Assembly: GCA_903858195.1 (NCBI GenBank)
Contig: CAIOHW010000334.1
Coordinates: forward strand, 1-7,145
Direction of reading: 5' to 3'
Source of the DNA: Oligoflexia bacterium
Lineage (GTDB): Bacteria > Bdellovibrionota > UBA1018
DNA: 7,145 nucleotides
The translations under genes and the position numbers were made by a program. Of the stretch, positions 1 through 5,892 are shown piece by piece (position 1 is the first letter of the stretch; every line of letters starts with the position of its first letter). The notes under the pieces are model-generated. The model saw nothing but the letters and a program-made list of their open reading frames with translations. It had not been told where the DNA came from and searched no databases.

Positions 1-580
1 CGAGCTTGGCGAAATCAAAGCGCTCAAAGCTCACTCCCGCCGGGCTCAATTGAACGCCGAGCGTTTTCGATGCGGAGCTAAAAGAGTCGCGCTTATCGGA
101 GGCCTTCTGTTCGAGCAGGGTTTCGAGATCGGTCCCCAGTTTCTGGGAAAGACTTAAGAGCCAGGTGTGGTCTTCATCAGAGAGGGGCGCTCGTGCGAGT
201 TTCTTGATCTGCAGGTTTCGAAGTCGGTCTTCGGTCCTGCGCAGGATCAAGTCTGCTGCAATCGCGGCGAGAAATCCGGACTCTCGGTCTGCAAGTCCTG
301 CAGTGCAGCTCGCAAGCGCCGAGGGCTCTTCGGGAGCCAAGAGGGCTTCGAGGCACAGGAGCGCCTTTCGAAATCCCTCGCTCTCGGGGAGCCTGCAGTT
401 TGCCGCTGCCGCCTCTGCGACGGACCGGATCGGCTCGATTTGTCGTTCGAGCGACGAGAGGGACGAGGGCTCCGGACAATCGGCCCAAGCGACGTGTGTC
501 GCGCCTACGGCAAGTGCCAGGGCGGCAAGCCACATGGGAGAACGGGGGCGAGTGCCAGGGGCGACAGTCCACGAGGGCAT
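1..580 (-). CDS. Hypothetical secreted protein, Cys-containing, C-terminus off the left edge
   Basis: The minus-strand frame is open for 193 codons from ATG at 580 to the window edge, with no stop, so the gene continues beyond position 1. I do not recognise the family. The N-terminus looks like a Sec signal peptide: Arg residues at 11 and 13, a hydrophobic stretch at about 17-31, and an Ala-Trp-Ala site that would be cut before Asp34. There is no lipobox, so a soluble periplasmic or outer-surface protein is likelier than a lipoprotein. The mature part is Ala/Leu/Glu-rich and probably helical, with Cys at 35, 62, 76 and 92 that could pair as disulfides. An AGAGG-like ribosome site lies just upstream of ATG 580. 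Alternative starts are GTG 583 and ATG 535; the latter would remove the basic n-region. The frame is closed upstream by TAG at 605-607. It is divergent from the desaturase and need not share its function. Confidence 0.75.
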   Translation of the reverse strand, partial: MPSWTVAPGTRPRSPMWLAALALAVGATHVAWADCPEPSSLSSLERQIEPIRSVAEAAAANCRLPESEGFRKALLCLEALLAPEEPSALASCTAGLADRESGFLAAIAADLILRRTEDRLRNLQIKKLARAPLSDEDHTWLLSLSQKLGTDLETLLEQKASDKRDSFSSASKTLGVQLSPAGVSFERFDFAKL

Positions 581-607
581 CACCCCTCTTATCGGCCAAA
601 TCGGCTA

Positions 608-636
608 GGGGCCGTAGGGCAGAGCCGGGGTAGGGG
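608..636 (+). other. Putative G-quadruplex motif in the divergent intergenic region
   Basis: Four G-tracts lie close together on the plus strand: GGGG 608-611, GGG 617-619, GGGG 627-630 and GGGG 633-636, with loops of 5, 7 and 2 bases. This fits the standard G3+N1-7 rule. It sits between the start of the secreted-protein gene (580) and the promoter region of the desaturase, so it would be in the template strand of the former's leader. The motif is seen directly. Folding and any regulatory effect are inference, and G-runs also arise by chance in GC-rich DNA. Confidence 0.4.
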
Positions 637-650
637 AGTGCTAAAAAAGG

Positions 651-677
651 TCTATATATCAGCGCTTTACGCCACAA
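651..677 (-). promoter_or_regulatory. Weak candidate promoter for the secreted-protein gene
   Basis: Reading leftwards on the minus strand, TTGTGG (677-672) is followed after 15 bases by TATAGA (656-651), within an AT-rich patch that stands out from its G-rich surroundings. The -10 is reasonable, but the -35 is poor and the spacing is short. The implied leader before ATG 580 is about 65 bases. This is a candidate only. Confidence 0.2.
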
Positions 678-697
678 GTGGGGTCGACTTCCAAATC

Positions 698-726
698 TTG
701 ACCATTTTCGTTAGGTAATGTAAGTT
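698..726 (+). promoter_or_regulatory. Candidate promoter of the desaturase gene
   Basis: TTGACC (698-703), a good match to a sigma70 -35 box, is followed after 17 bases by TAAGTT (721-726), a weak -10 box. Transcription would then start only a few bases before ATG 737, giving a nearly leaderless mRNA, which agrees with the absence of a clear Shine-Dalgarno there. The TAAG within the -10 also resembles some ECF-sigma promoters, but the spacing does not match the RpoE/ChrR-type consensus I recall. A short dyad, CCAC-AA-GTGG (672-681), lies just upstream. Confidence 0.3.
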
Positions 727-736
727 CCGGGTTGAG

Positions 737-1543
737 ATGCAGTCCGCGAAACCCAAGCTGATCAATCCCACCGTCCTCCTCTGGCTGGCCATTTTGGTGC
801 CTTTCGTGACGGTCCTTGGGGTCTCGTTCCAGTACGGAGCGAGCTTCGGCCCTCTGGGTTGGGGCGCGACCTTGCTGTTCCAGCTTTTCATCGTGTTCAT
901 GGCCTTCACACCGCTCCATGAGTCCGCGCACGGCATTGCCAGCCGAAACAAGCGCCTGAATGAGGGCATGCTCCTCAGCTGTGCTTTGTTCTTTCTTGCC
1001 GACACCGGACTTTTTCGCGCGCTTCATGTGACCCATCACGCCAAGACCAACATGGGTGAAGAGGACCCCGATCACTTCACCTCGGCGCCTACACTTGCAG
1101 GCCGATGGGTTCGTTCGTTTGCTCTGATCGGGTACTATCATCTCTTTGCGTGGAAGCGCTTTCGCCGCACACATCGCGCGATCTTCTACCGATCGTTTCC
1201 GTCTCTTCTTTATCCGTTTGCACTGTTTGCGGTGGCCGCATCGACAGGCCACATGACCTGGGTGCTTCTGGCGTGGATCATTCCTTCGATCACGGCAGCA
1301 GGGATCCTGTCTTATGTGAACACCGCCTGGCCTCACGACGTGGGGGGTGAAGTGTCACGAGTCAAGAACACGCGTATCCATCAGCTGCCGGGCTGGGCCC
1401 AGGCGCTCATGTGCAACCAGAACCTGCATTTGGTCCATCACATGCAGCCGACGCTGCCCTGGTGGAAGTATCCGGACGTCTGGAGTGCCAACCGTGAGAA
1501 GTGGACCGCACAGGGAGCCACTGTTTTCGATTATCGTCGTTAG
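737..1543 (+). CDS. Membrane fatty acid desaturase / carotenoid-hydroxylase-like di-iron enzyme
   Basis: A 268-residue integral membrane protein of the FA_desaturase superfamily. These enzymes use a di-iron centre and O2 to desaturate, hydroxylate or ketolate acyl chains or carotenoids in the membrane. All three histidine boxes are visible: HESAH at 61-65, HVTHH at 97-101 and HLVHH at 231-235. Hydrophobic segments at about 11-31, 41-60, 150-170 and 172-194 are consistent with the usual hairpin topology and the His boxes on the cytoplasmic face. The third box lies in an N-x-H-x-x-H-H context followed by P-x-x-P-W, which also occurs in carotenoid hydroxylases and ketolases, so the substrate cannot be fixed. 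The acyl-lipid role is favoured by the neighbouring lipid methyltransferase operon. ATG 737 is the only ATG, GTG or TTG start available, because an in-frame TAA lies at 716-718; the ribosome site is weak (GGTTGAG). The stop (1541-1543) overlaps the stop of the convergent methyltransferase. Confidence 0.88.
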   Translation: MQSAKPKLINPTVLLWLAILVPFVTVLGVSFQYGASFGPLGWGATLLFQLFIVFMAFTPLHESAHGIASRNKRLNEGMLLSCALFFLADTGLFRALHVTHHAKTNMGEEDPDHFTSAPTLAGRWVRSFALIGYYHLFAWKRFRRTHRAIFYRSFPSLLYPFALFAVAASTGHMTWVLLAWIIPSITAAGILSYVNTAWPHDVGGEVSRVKNTRIHQLPGWAQALMCNQNLHLVHHMQPTLPWWKYPDVWSANREKWTAQGATVFDYRR

Positions 1544-2571
1544 TTTCGGCTGAATCGATAGTGGCAGACCATCCACTCCCTGCCTTCGTCAAACGCCCAA
1601 AGCTCTGCACAGGCCATGAAGAAGATGCGCCAGTAGGCCCACCACTTCGGGTGGTCAAAGAGGGGGCGGATCTCCTGGCGGTGGGCGTCCATGTTCTTGA
1701 GCCAATGCTCCGCGGTCCGGGCATAGTGCATGCCGCTGACCACCCACTGCTGCTCGATCTTTAGGTCTTCCTGGAAATGCTCGAATAGGGCGTTTGAAGG
1801 CATCTGCCCGCCCGTAAAGAAATAACGCGACATCCAGTCCGACTCGTCCCTGGCCTCGAAAAGGTACGGCGAGTTCTTGTGGGTGAAGATGTGAACGAAG
1901 AGCTTGCCGTTCGGGGTTAGCCAGCCTGCGATGCGCTTCAAGAGCAGTTGGTAGTTTCTCATGTGCTCGAACATCTCGACCGAAACCACGCGTTCGTACT
2001 TTTCGTGCTCCGGGGGCTCGAATGCATTCATGTCGCAAGTGATGATCCGGACGTTCTTCAGTTGAAGGCGGGCGCACTCCGAGTCAATGAACGCCTTCTG
2101 GGTCCGCGAGTTCGATACTGCAGTAATCTGGAGTTGCGGGAATTTTCGCGCCATCCAGAGCGTGAGCGAGCCCCAGCCGCAACCCAGTTCAAGGACATGG
2201 GCCCCGGGGGCAAGCGTTGCAAGCTCCGCGCGTTCGCAGGTGAGATCGAGCATGAGTGCTTCGGCCTGCTCGAGAGTCTCCTGCCCGGTGGGATACAGGG
2301 CGCAACTGTACTTGCGATGGGGCCCGAGCGCCTTGAGGTAAAACTCGGTCGGCACTTCGTAGTGCTGTTCGTTTGCCTCACGGGTATGAACGGCAAGGGG
2401 ACTCGACTTGAGCATGCGCACGTACTCTAGCGTCCTTTGCTCGTTTGCAGCCACTGACCCGGCGTCAATCTCCCTGAGTCTTTCTCGAAGGAGGCGGCGG
2501 ATGCCCATCCGGATTGCAAAGTCCGGAATCAGATTACTCTCAAGAAGCCTATCCATCAGTCCGTTGCTCAT
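1540..2571 (-). CDS. CFA-synthase-superfamily SAM methyltransferase, coclaurine N-methyltransferase-like
   Basis: A 343-residue class I SAM-dependent methyltransferase, the last gene of the minus-strand operon. SAM motif I is LELGCGWGS at 127-135. The protein resembles the bacterial branch related to plant coclaurine N-methyltransferase: NEQHYEVP at 67-74, VEMFEHM at 198-204 and the C-terminal WRIFFMACAELWAF (314-327). The VEMFEHM residues Glu199, Glu202 and His203 correspond to the catalytic Glu/Glu/His set described for the plant enzyme. By motif position it also keeps three bicarbonate-site residues of E. coli Cfa: Cys90 in YSCALY, Glu202 and His227 in FVHIF. The bacterial substrate is not known to me. 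Context suggests an unsaturated acyl chain of a phospholipid, giving a methyl-branched, methylene or cyclopropane product, but a small amine cannot be excluded. Its ATG overlaps the stop of the upstream CFA-like gene (ATGA), and it has the best Shine-Dalgarno of the operon. Confidence 0.88.
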   Translation of the reverse strand: MSNGLMDRLLESNLIPDFAIRMGIRRLLRERLREIDAGSVAANEQRTLEYVRMLKSSPLAVHTREANEQHYEVPTEFYLKALGPHRKYSCALYPTGQETLEQAEALMLDLTCERAELATLAPGAHVLELGCGWGSLTLWMARKFPQLQITAVSNSRTQKAFIDSECARLQLKNVRIITCDMNAFEPPEHEKYERVVSVEMFEHMRNYQLLLKRIAGWLTPNGKLFVHIFTHKNSPYLFEARDESDWMSRYFFTGGQMPSNALFEHFQEDLKIEQQWVVSGMHYARTAEHWLKNMDAHRQEIRPLFDHPKWWAYWRIFFMACAELWAFDEGREWMVCHYRFSRN

Positions 2572-3809
2572 GCCGTCTCTCCCGAGCGCAGGTGAGTCAG
2601 GGTGGGGTTGTTGGGTCTTGTAAAGACCATCTGGGCCACCGTGATGTTGCGCATCTCAAATGCGGCAGCGCAGTACTGGAAGTAGTAGCTCCAGCGTCGG
2701 ATCTCACGGTCGTTGTATCCCATGCCCTTGATCCGCTCTGCTCCGGCGAGGAGGCGGGAGTTCCATGAACGAAGCGTGCGCCCATAATGCAGACCCATTT
2801 CTTCATACCAGTGCAGGTCAAGATCACCGGTCGCACGGATGGCCTGCTGGATCCTTCCAAACGAGGGAAGCAGGCTTCCGGGAAAGATGTGCCGCTGGAT
2901 CCAGTCCACCCGCTTTCGAAAGAGGTCGTAGCGCGAGTCCGGGCAGAGGATTCCCTGAATGGCGAGAAGCCCGTCACTCTTGAGCAAACGGTGGCACTGG
3001 GAAAAGTAGTCTTCGAAATACTGGTGCCCGACTGCCTCGATCATCTCGATGGAGATGATCCGGTCAAATTGCCCGGTGGTCCTGCGGTAATCCTCGAGCC
3101 TGAACTCGATCGAACCCTCGAGTCCCGCTTCGCGTACCCTGCGGGAGGCCTCATCGAGTTGGTTCTGCGAGAGTGTGAGCGAGACGACCTTGCATCCGTA
3201 GTGGCTGGCAGCCCGCATGCTCAAGGCACCCCAGCCAGATCCGATCTCCAAAATCGTCATGCCGGGCTTGAGAGCAAGCCGCGACAGGAGTCGGTCGTAC
3301 TTGGCCTGCTGGGCCTCTTGAAGGGAGGTTTCCGGGCCTGAAAAATAGGCCGACGAGTAGGTCATGCAGGGGTCAAGCCAGGAGCTGAAAAATTCGTTCG
3401 AGAAGTCGTAATGCTCCCGGATGTTCTGTTTCGCTCCGGTCAGGTGGTTTGAGCGCGCGAGATGGTAGAGGCGGTTCAGAACGCCCATGAGATTCAGGGT
3501 GGACCAGGCGCGCTTGCTGCCTGAGAGAGTGGGGGCATTTTCGATATTGCCAATGAACCATGCAATCACATGCGCCACATCCGGCGAGGACCAATGGCCA
3601 TCCATGTAGGCTTCGCCAAAGCCGATATCTCCAAAGAGCACGCAGCGTCTGAAGAAAACATCGTCATGCACACGGATCTCGGCCTGGATTCCCTCTCCCT
3701 CCCCAAGGCTCTGGATCGATCCGTCCGGAAGCTTGATGTTGAGCCGTCCGTTTTTCATCGGACGGAGAGATTTCATGAAGAGAGACTTGTAGAATTTTGC
3801 CGGGATCAT
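2568..3809 (-). CDS. Cyclopropane-fatty-acyl-phospholipid synthase-like SAM methyltransferase (COG2230)
   Basis: A 413-residue protein with full CFA-synthase architecture: an N-terminal lipid-binding-type domain (about 1-120) and a C-terminal SAM methyltransferase domain. Family enzymes move a methyl group from SAM onto the double bond of phospholipid acyl chains at the membrane surface. Visible motifs are HYDFSNEFF (133-141), SAM motif I LEIGSGWGA (187-195), LSQNQ (213-217), SIEMIEAVG (253-261) and WIQRHIFPG (303-311). Two expected E. coli Cfa active-site positions differ. The Cys of the usual YSCAY is Ser153 (YSSAY), and the His after the motif following the catalytic Glu is Gln285 (AIQGI); the Glu remains as Glu258. 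I recall similar changes in homologues that sit beside DUF1365, so a shift from ring formation to simple methylation is possible but unproven. Its start overlaps the DUF1365 stop (ATGA) and its stop overlaps the next methyltransferase. It has only a distant GAGG, so translational coupling is likely. Confidence 0.92.
   Translation of the reverse strand: MIPAKFYKSLFMKSLRPMKNGRLNIKLPDGSIQSLGEGEGIQAEIRVHDDVFFRRCVLFGDIGFGEAYMDGHWSSPDVAHVIAWFIGNIENAPTLSGSKRAWSTLNLMGVLNRLYHLARSNHLTGAKQNIREHYDFSNEFFSSWLDPCMTYSSAYFSGPETSLQEAQQAKYDRLLSRLALKPGMTILEIGSGWGALSMRAASHYGCKVVSLTLSQNQLDEASRRVREAGLEGSIEFRLEDYRRTTGQFDRIISIEMIEAVGHQYFEDYFSQCHRLLKSDGLLAIQGILCPDSRYDLFRKRVDWIQRHIFPGSLLPSFGRIQQAIRATGDLDLHWYEEMGLHYGRTLRSWNSRLLAGAERIKGMGYNDREIRRWSYYFQYCAAAFEMRNITVAQMVFTRPNNPTLTHLRSGETA
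2577..2583 (-). promoter_or_regulatory. Shine-Dalgarno of the second methyltransferase
   Basis: On the minus strand GGGAGAG (2583-2577) lies 5 bases before ATG 2571, inside the 3' end of the preceding CFA-like gene. It is clearly stronger than the sites before the other operon genes, so this last gene can probably initiate independently as well as by coupling at the ATGA overlap. Confidence 0.6.
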
Positions 3810-4603
3810 GGTCGTCTGAGTGCCTCGCGCTGGTCTTTGGGATCGGATGCCTTATTGAAGTACGGAGTTCCCTTTAAGAACAGTAAAAGTGCGTTCCAAT
3901 GGATCAGGAAAATGATCTGGAGGGTGACCATCGGAAATCTCAGTGTTTGATGCAGGAGCTCCAAGCGCGAGGCCGATTTCCGGTGTCCTGAAAGGGATGC
4001 CACGAGGATCTTCCTGCCGTCCTTGAAGTCGTCCACTTCGGCCAAGAGGCGCTCACCCGGAGGAGGGAGCCTGAACTCGAACTCGGTGGTGAGGTCGGAG
4101 AAGGGCGAAACATAAAAGTACTTGGGCACTCTGATCTTGAATTGGCCGTTCACGAAATGCGCAGGTCCCATTGGGTAGAGTTTCATCTCGCCAAACGTAT
4201 TGCCGACCTCGGCCAGCGCTGCGGCAGGTGTCCCGTCCGCATGGAAGCAGTAGTAAAAAGAGACGGGATTGAAGACGTAACCGAAAAATCGAAGTTGGGT
4301 CACGAGCATCGCCCTTGCCCCGGGTTCCGTGGATTTCCAGTGGATCCCGTGCTGTTCGAGGTACCGGCTCAGGCGGTCGACGAGTGCTGGGCCATCGGAT
4401 TTTCCTGATCCCGAAGTCCAGAGATGATCGTCCTCCCTGAACCGATATAGGCTGAAAGGCCCGGTGCCGACCCAGCCCCAGCTGGGCAGGGTTTTCTGGG
4501 CCTGAGTGAGGTCGACGCAAAACCAGAAAAATCGATAGGCCAGACGATGAACCTTGGGCCAGGTCCGGGCGTGGATCACTCGGCAGGAGTAGATCGAGAT
4601 CAA
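3806..4603 (-). CDS. DUF1365 family protein
   Basis: A 265-residue DUF1365 (COG3496) protein. The family signature GYVFNPVSFYYC is at 108-119, preceded by LRFFGY, and a later KYFYVSPFSD stretch matches the usual K-x-F-H-V-S-P-F region, with Tyr in place of the common His. The biochemical role of DUF1365 is unknown to me. It recurs between a COG2907 FAD oxidoreductase and a CFA-like methyltransferase, exactly as here, which points to a part in lipid acyl-chain modification. A hydrophobic stretch at about 224-243 near the C-terminus may contact the membrane. The start is TTG (4603-4601), whose last two bases form part of the upstream TGA stop (TTGA overlap). No ATG lies nearby, and family proteins begin just before this I-Y-x-x-x-V-x-H motif, so TTG is the best start. 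A later GTG would cut into the conserved N-terminus. Confidence 0.92.
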   Translation of the reverse strand: MISIYSCRVIHARTWPKVHRLAYRFFWFCVDLTQAQKTLPSWGWVGTGPFSLYRFREDDHLWTSGSGKSDGPALVDRLSRYLEQHGIHWKSTEPGARAMLVTQLRFFGYVFNPVSFYYCFHADGTPAAALAEVGNTFGEMKLYPMGPAHFVNGQFKIRVPKYFYVSPFSDLTTEFEFRLPPPGERLLAEVDDFKDGRKILVASLSGHRKSASRLELLHQTLRFPMVTLQIIFLIHWNALLLFLKGTPYFNKASDPKDQREALRRP

Positions 4604-5877
4604 CCGGTGCCCCCCGGGATGAGTTGTTCACAGAGGGTGACACTCGATCGGAGCGCATCCTCATGGAATCCGTACTTGAAGTAGCTTCCGCAATAATAGC
4701 GTCCGGTGCTATCGCCATCCCGATTGAGCAACGGGAGTTCTTGCTGCGCTTGAATCGCTTCGAGACTGAAGATGGGGTGGGTGTAGGAGATGTGCTTGAG
4801 GATTTTTCCGGGATCGATCGCTCTTCGGCCGCCTGCTTCAGGATCGGGCAGATTCAGGCTCACGATGTAGTTTTTGGGATGCCGGATGGCTTGGAGTTCG
4901 TTCATCCAATAGTGGGTGGAGCCACTGCCATCGCGTTCGATCCGGTAGTTCCAGGATGACCAGGCGAGCCTCTTTCGCGGCATCACCGAGTCGTCGGTAT
5001 GGACCACGGTGGGATTGGATTGATACTTGAATGGTGCAAGCAAGGCCCTCTCCCTGTGGGTGGGATCAGCAAGCAGTGCCAGAGCCTCATCGGCATGGCA
5101 GGCGAGGATGACTCGATCAAAAATCGACTCGCCGCCATCGAGTGTGCGGATGCGGGTCTTGCCATCCGAGGTGCGTTCGACCCGAGTGACCCCCGATTTC
5201 GTGCGGATACGATCCTTGAACGGGGCGATGAGCCGATCGCGGTAGCTTCGAGATCCCCCGGTGACCGTGCGCCAGGGATGCTGGGTGTGCAGGCCGAGGA
5301 ATCCATGATTGTGGAAAAACCGGATCAGCGTGTGCGCCGGAAAATCGAGCATCTTGTCTTTGGGGGTGCTCCAGACGGCCGAACTCATTGGGATCAGGAA
5401 CTCTTCCAAGAAATCCTGGCCATAGTCGTGCCTAGCAATGAAGTCCCCGAGTGACAGGGAATCTGACTCGGGCTTGGAGAGCAGGTTGAAGGCTTCCTCG
5501 TTGAAACGGTTGATCCGGAGCAGGAGACGCCAGAACTTCGGGTTGAACAGGTTTCGGCGCTGGGCACACAAGTGGTTGAGGCTGGATCCGCAGTACTCGA
5601 GCCCGCTCTTTGCCACCCGCACACTGAAGGACATGGAGGTCGGCTGGGTCGGGACTTGAAGCTTTTTAAACAGCGCAGTCAGGAGCGGGTAGGTGACCTC
5701 GTTGTAGACCATGAAGCCGGTGTCAAACAATTGACCTTCGCAGTCGATCGTGTGCGTGTGGCCGCCAATGCGGTCGTCTTTTTCAAATAGGGTGAGTTCG
5801 GCATGGTCTTTGAGAAAATACGCCGCGCTCATGCCGGCGATTCCTGAACCAATGATGGCAACTCGGCCGAGATTCAT
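4600..5877 (-). CDS. FAD-dependent amine-oxidase-like oxidoreductase (COG2907)
   Basis: A 425-residue flavoprotein. The N-terminal Rossmann fold has the dinucleotide motif GSGIAG (10-15), an acidic Glu32 at the end of the second strand to bind the FAD ribose, and the DRIGG stretch (35-39) typical of amine oxidase and phytoene-desaturase-type enzymes. Further family-like stretches are FDTGFMVYNE (51-60), WNYRIE and THYWMNELQ in the middle, and a C-terminal CGSYFKYGFHEDALRSS segment that would close the FAD site. Members with this context are annotated as NAD/FAD-binding proteins or amine oxidases, but the cassette context suggests they oxidise or reduce a modified acyl chain rather than an amine. 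The gene ends in the TTGA overlap with DUF1365. It begins 15 bases after the haloperoxidase stop and in the same frame, with only a weak GAGATGG ribosome site about 10 bases upstream. Frame and start are otherwise unambiguous, because that TGA closes the frame upstream. Confidence 0.92.
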   Translation of the reverse strand: MNLGRVAIIGSGIAGMSAAYFLKDHAELTLFEKDDRIGGHTHTIDCEGQLFDTGFMVYNEVTYPLLTALFKKLQVPTQPTSMSFSVRVAKSGLEYCGSSLNHLCAQRRNLFNPKFWRLLLRINRFNEEAFNLLSKPESDSLSLGDFIARHDYGQDFLEEFLIPMSSAVWSTPKDKMLDFPAHTLIRFFHNHGFLGLHTQHPWRTVTGGSRSYRDRLIAPFKDRIRTKSGVTRVERTSDGKTRIRTLDGGESIFDRVILACHADEALALLADPTHRERALLAPFKYQSNPTVVHTDDSVMPRKRLAWSSWNYRIERDGSGSTHYWMNELQAIRHPKNYIVSLNLPDPEAGGRRAIDPGKILKHISYTHPIFSLEAIQAQQELPLLNRDGDSTGRYYCGSYFKYGFHEDALRSSVTLCEQLIPGGTG

Positions 5878-5891
5878 CGAAACCGGGCCAT
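5874..5891 (-). other. Five-codon mini-cistron linking haloperoxidase and FAD-enzyme genes
   Basis: On the minus strand the haloperoxidase TGA (5895-5893) is followed after one base by ATG (5891-5889). That ATG opens a five-codon frame (M-A-R-F-R) whose TGA overlaps the FAD-enzyme ATG as ATGA (5877-5874). Terminating ribosomes could re-initiate here and be handed to the next gene. The sequence arrangement is plain, but function is speculative and chance occurrence is quite possible. Confidence 0.2.
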
Positions 5892-5892
5892 C

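Noticed and set aside
536..577. Second G-tract cluster inside the start of the secreted-protein gene
   Set aside because: One loop is nine bases long, so it does not meet the usual quadruplex rule. It also coincides with Pro/Gly/Arg codons of the signal-peptide region.
177..677. Long open frame on the minus strand overlapping the secreted-protein gene
   Set aside because: The translation is Arg/Pro-rich and low-complexity, while the neighbouring minus-strand frame from 580 gives a signal peptide and normal composition. This is a shadow frame, as are the plus-strand frames over 165-718.
672..681. Short dyad CCAC-AA-GTGG as an operator
   Set aside because: Arms of only four bases, a single copy and no extension beyond the core make it too weak to call as a separate regulatory site.
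718..723. ATG-TAA start-stop pair just upstream of the desaturase, after an AGG
   Set aside because: Minimal start-stop elements can regulate, but the AGG is only two bases from this ATG, the pair would probably not be transcribed if the candidate promoter is right, and chance is a sufficient explanation.
659..1336. Minus-strand 225-codon frame opposite the desaturase
   Set aside because: It lies antisense to a gene with three intact His boxes, and its Arg/Lys/Gln-rich translation shows no recognisable motif.
1540..1560. Bidirectional terminator between the convergent genes
   Set aside because: The two stop codons overlap, and I see no GC-rich hairpin followed by a T-run on either strand near the junction.
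2787..3341. Plus-strand 184-codon frame opposite the CFA-like gene
   Set aside because: Antisense shadow of a well-conserved methyltransferase. It has no motif or ribosome site that would support translation.
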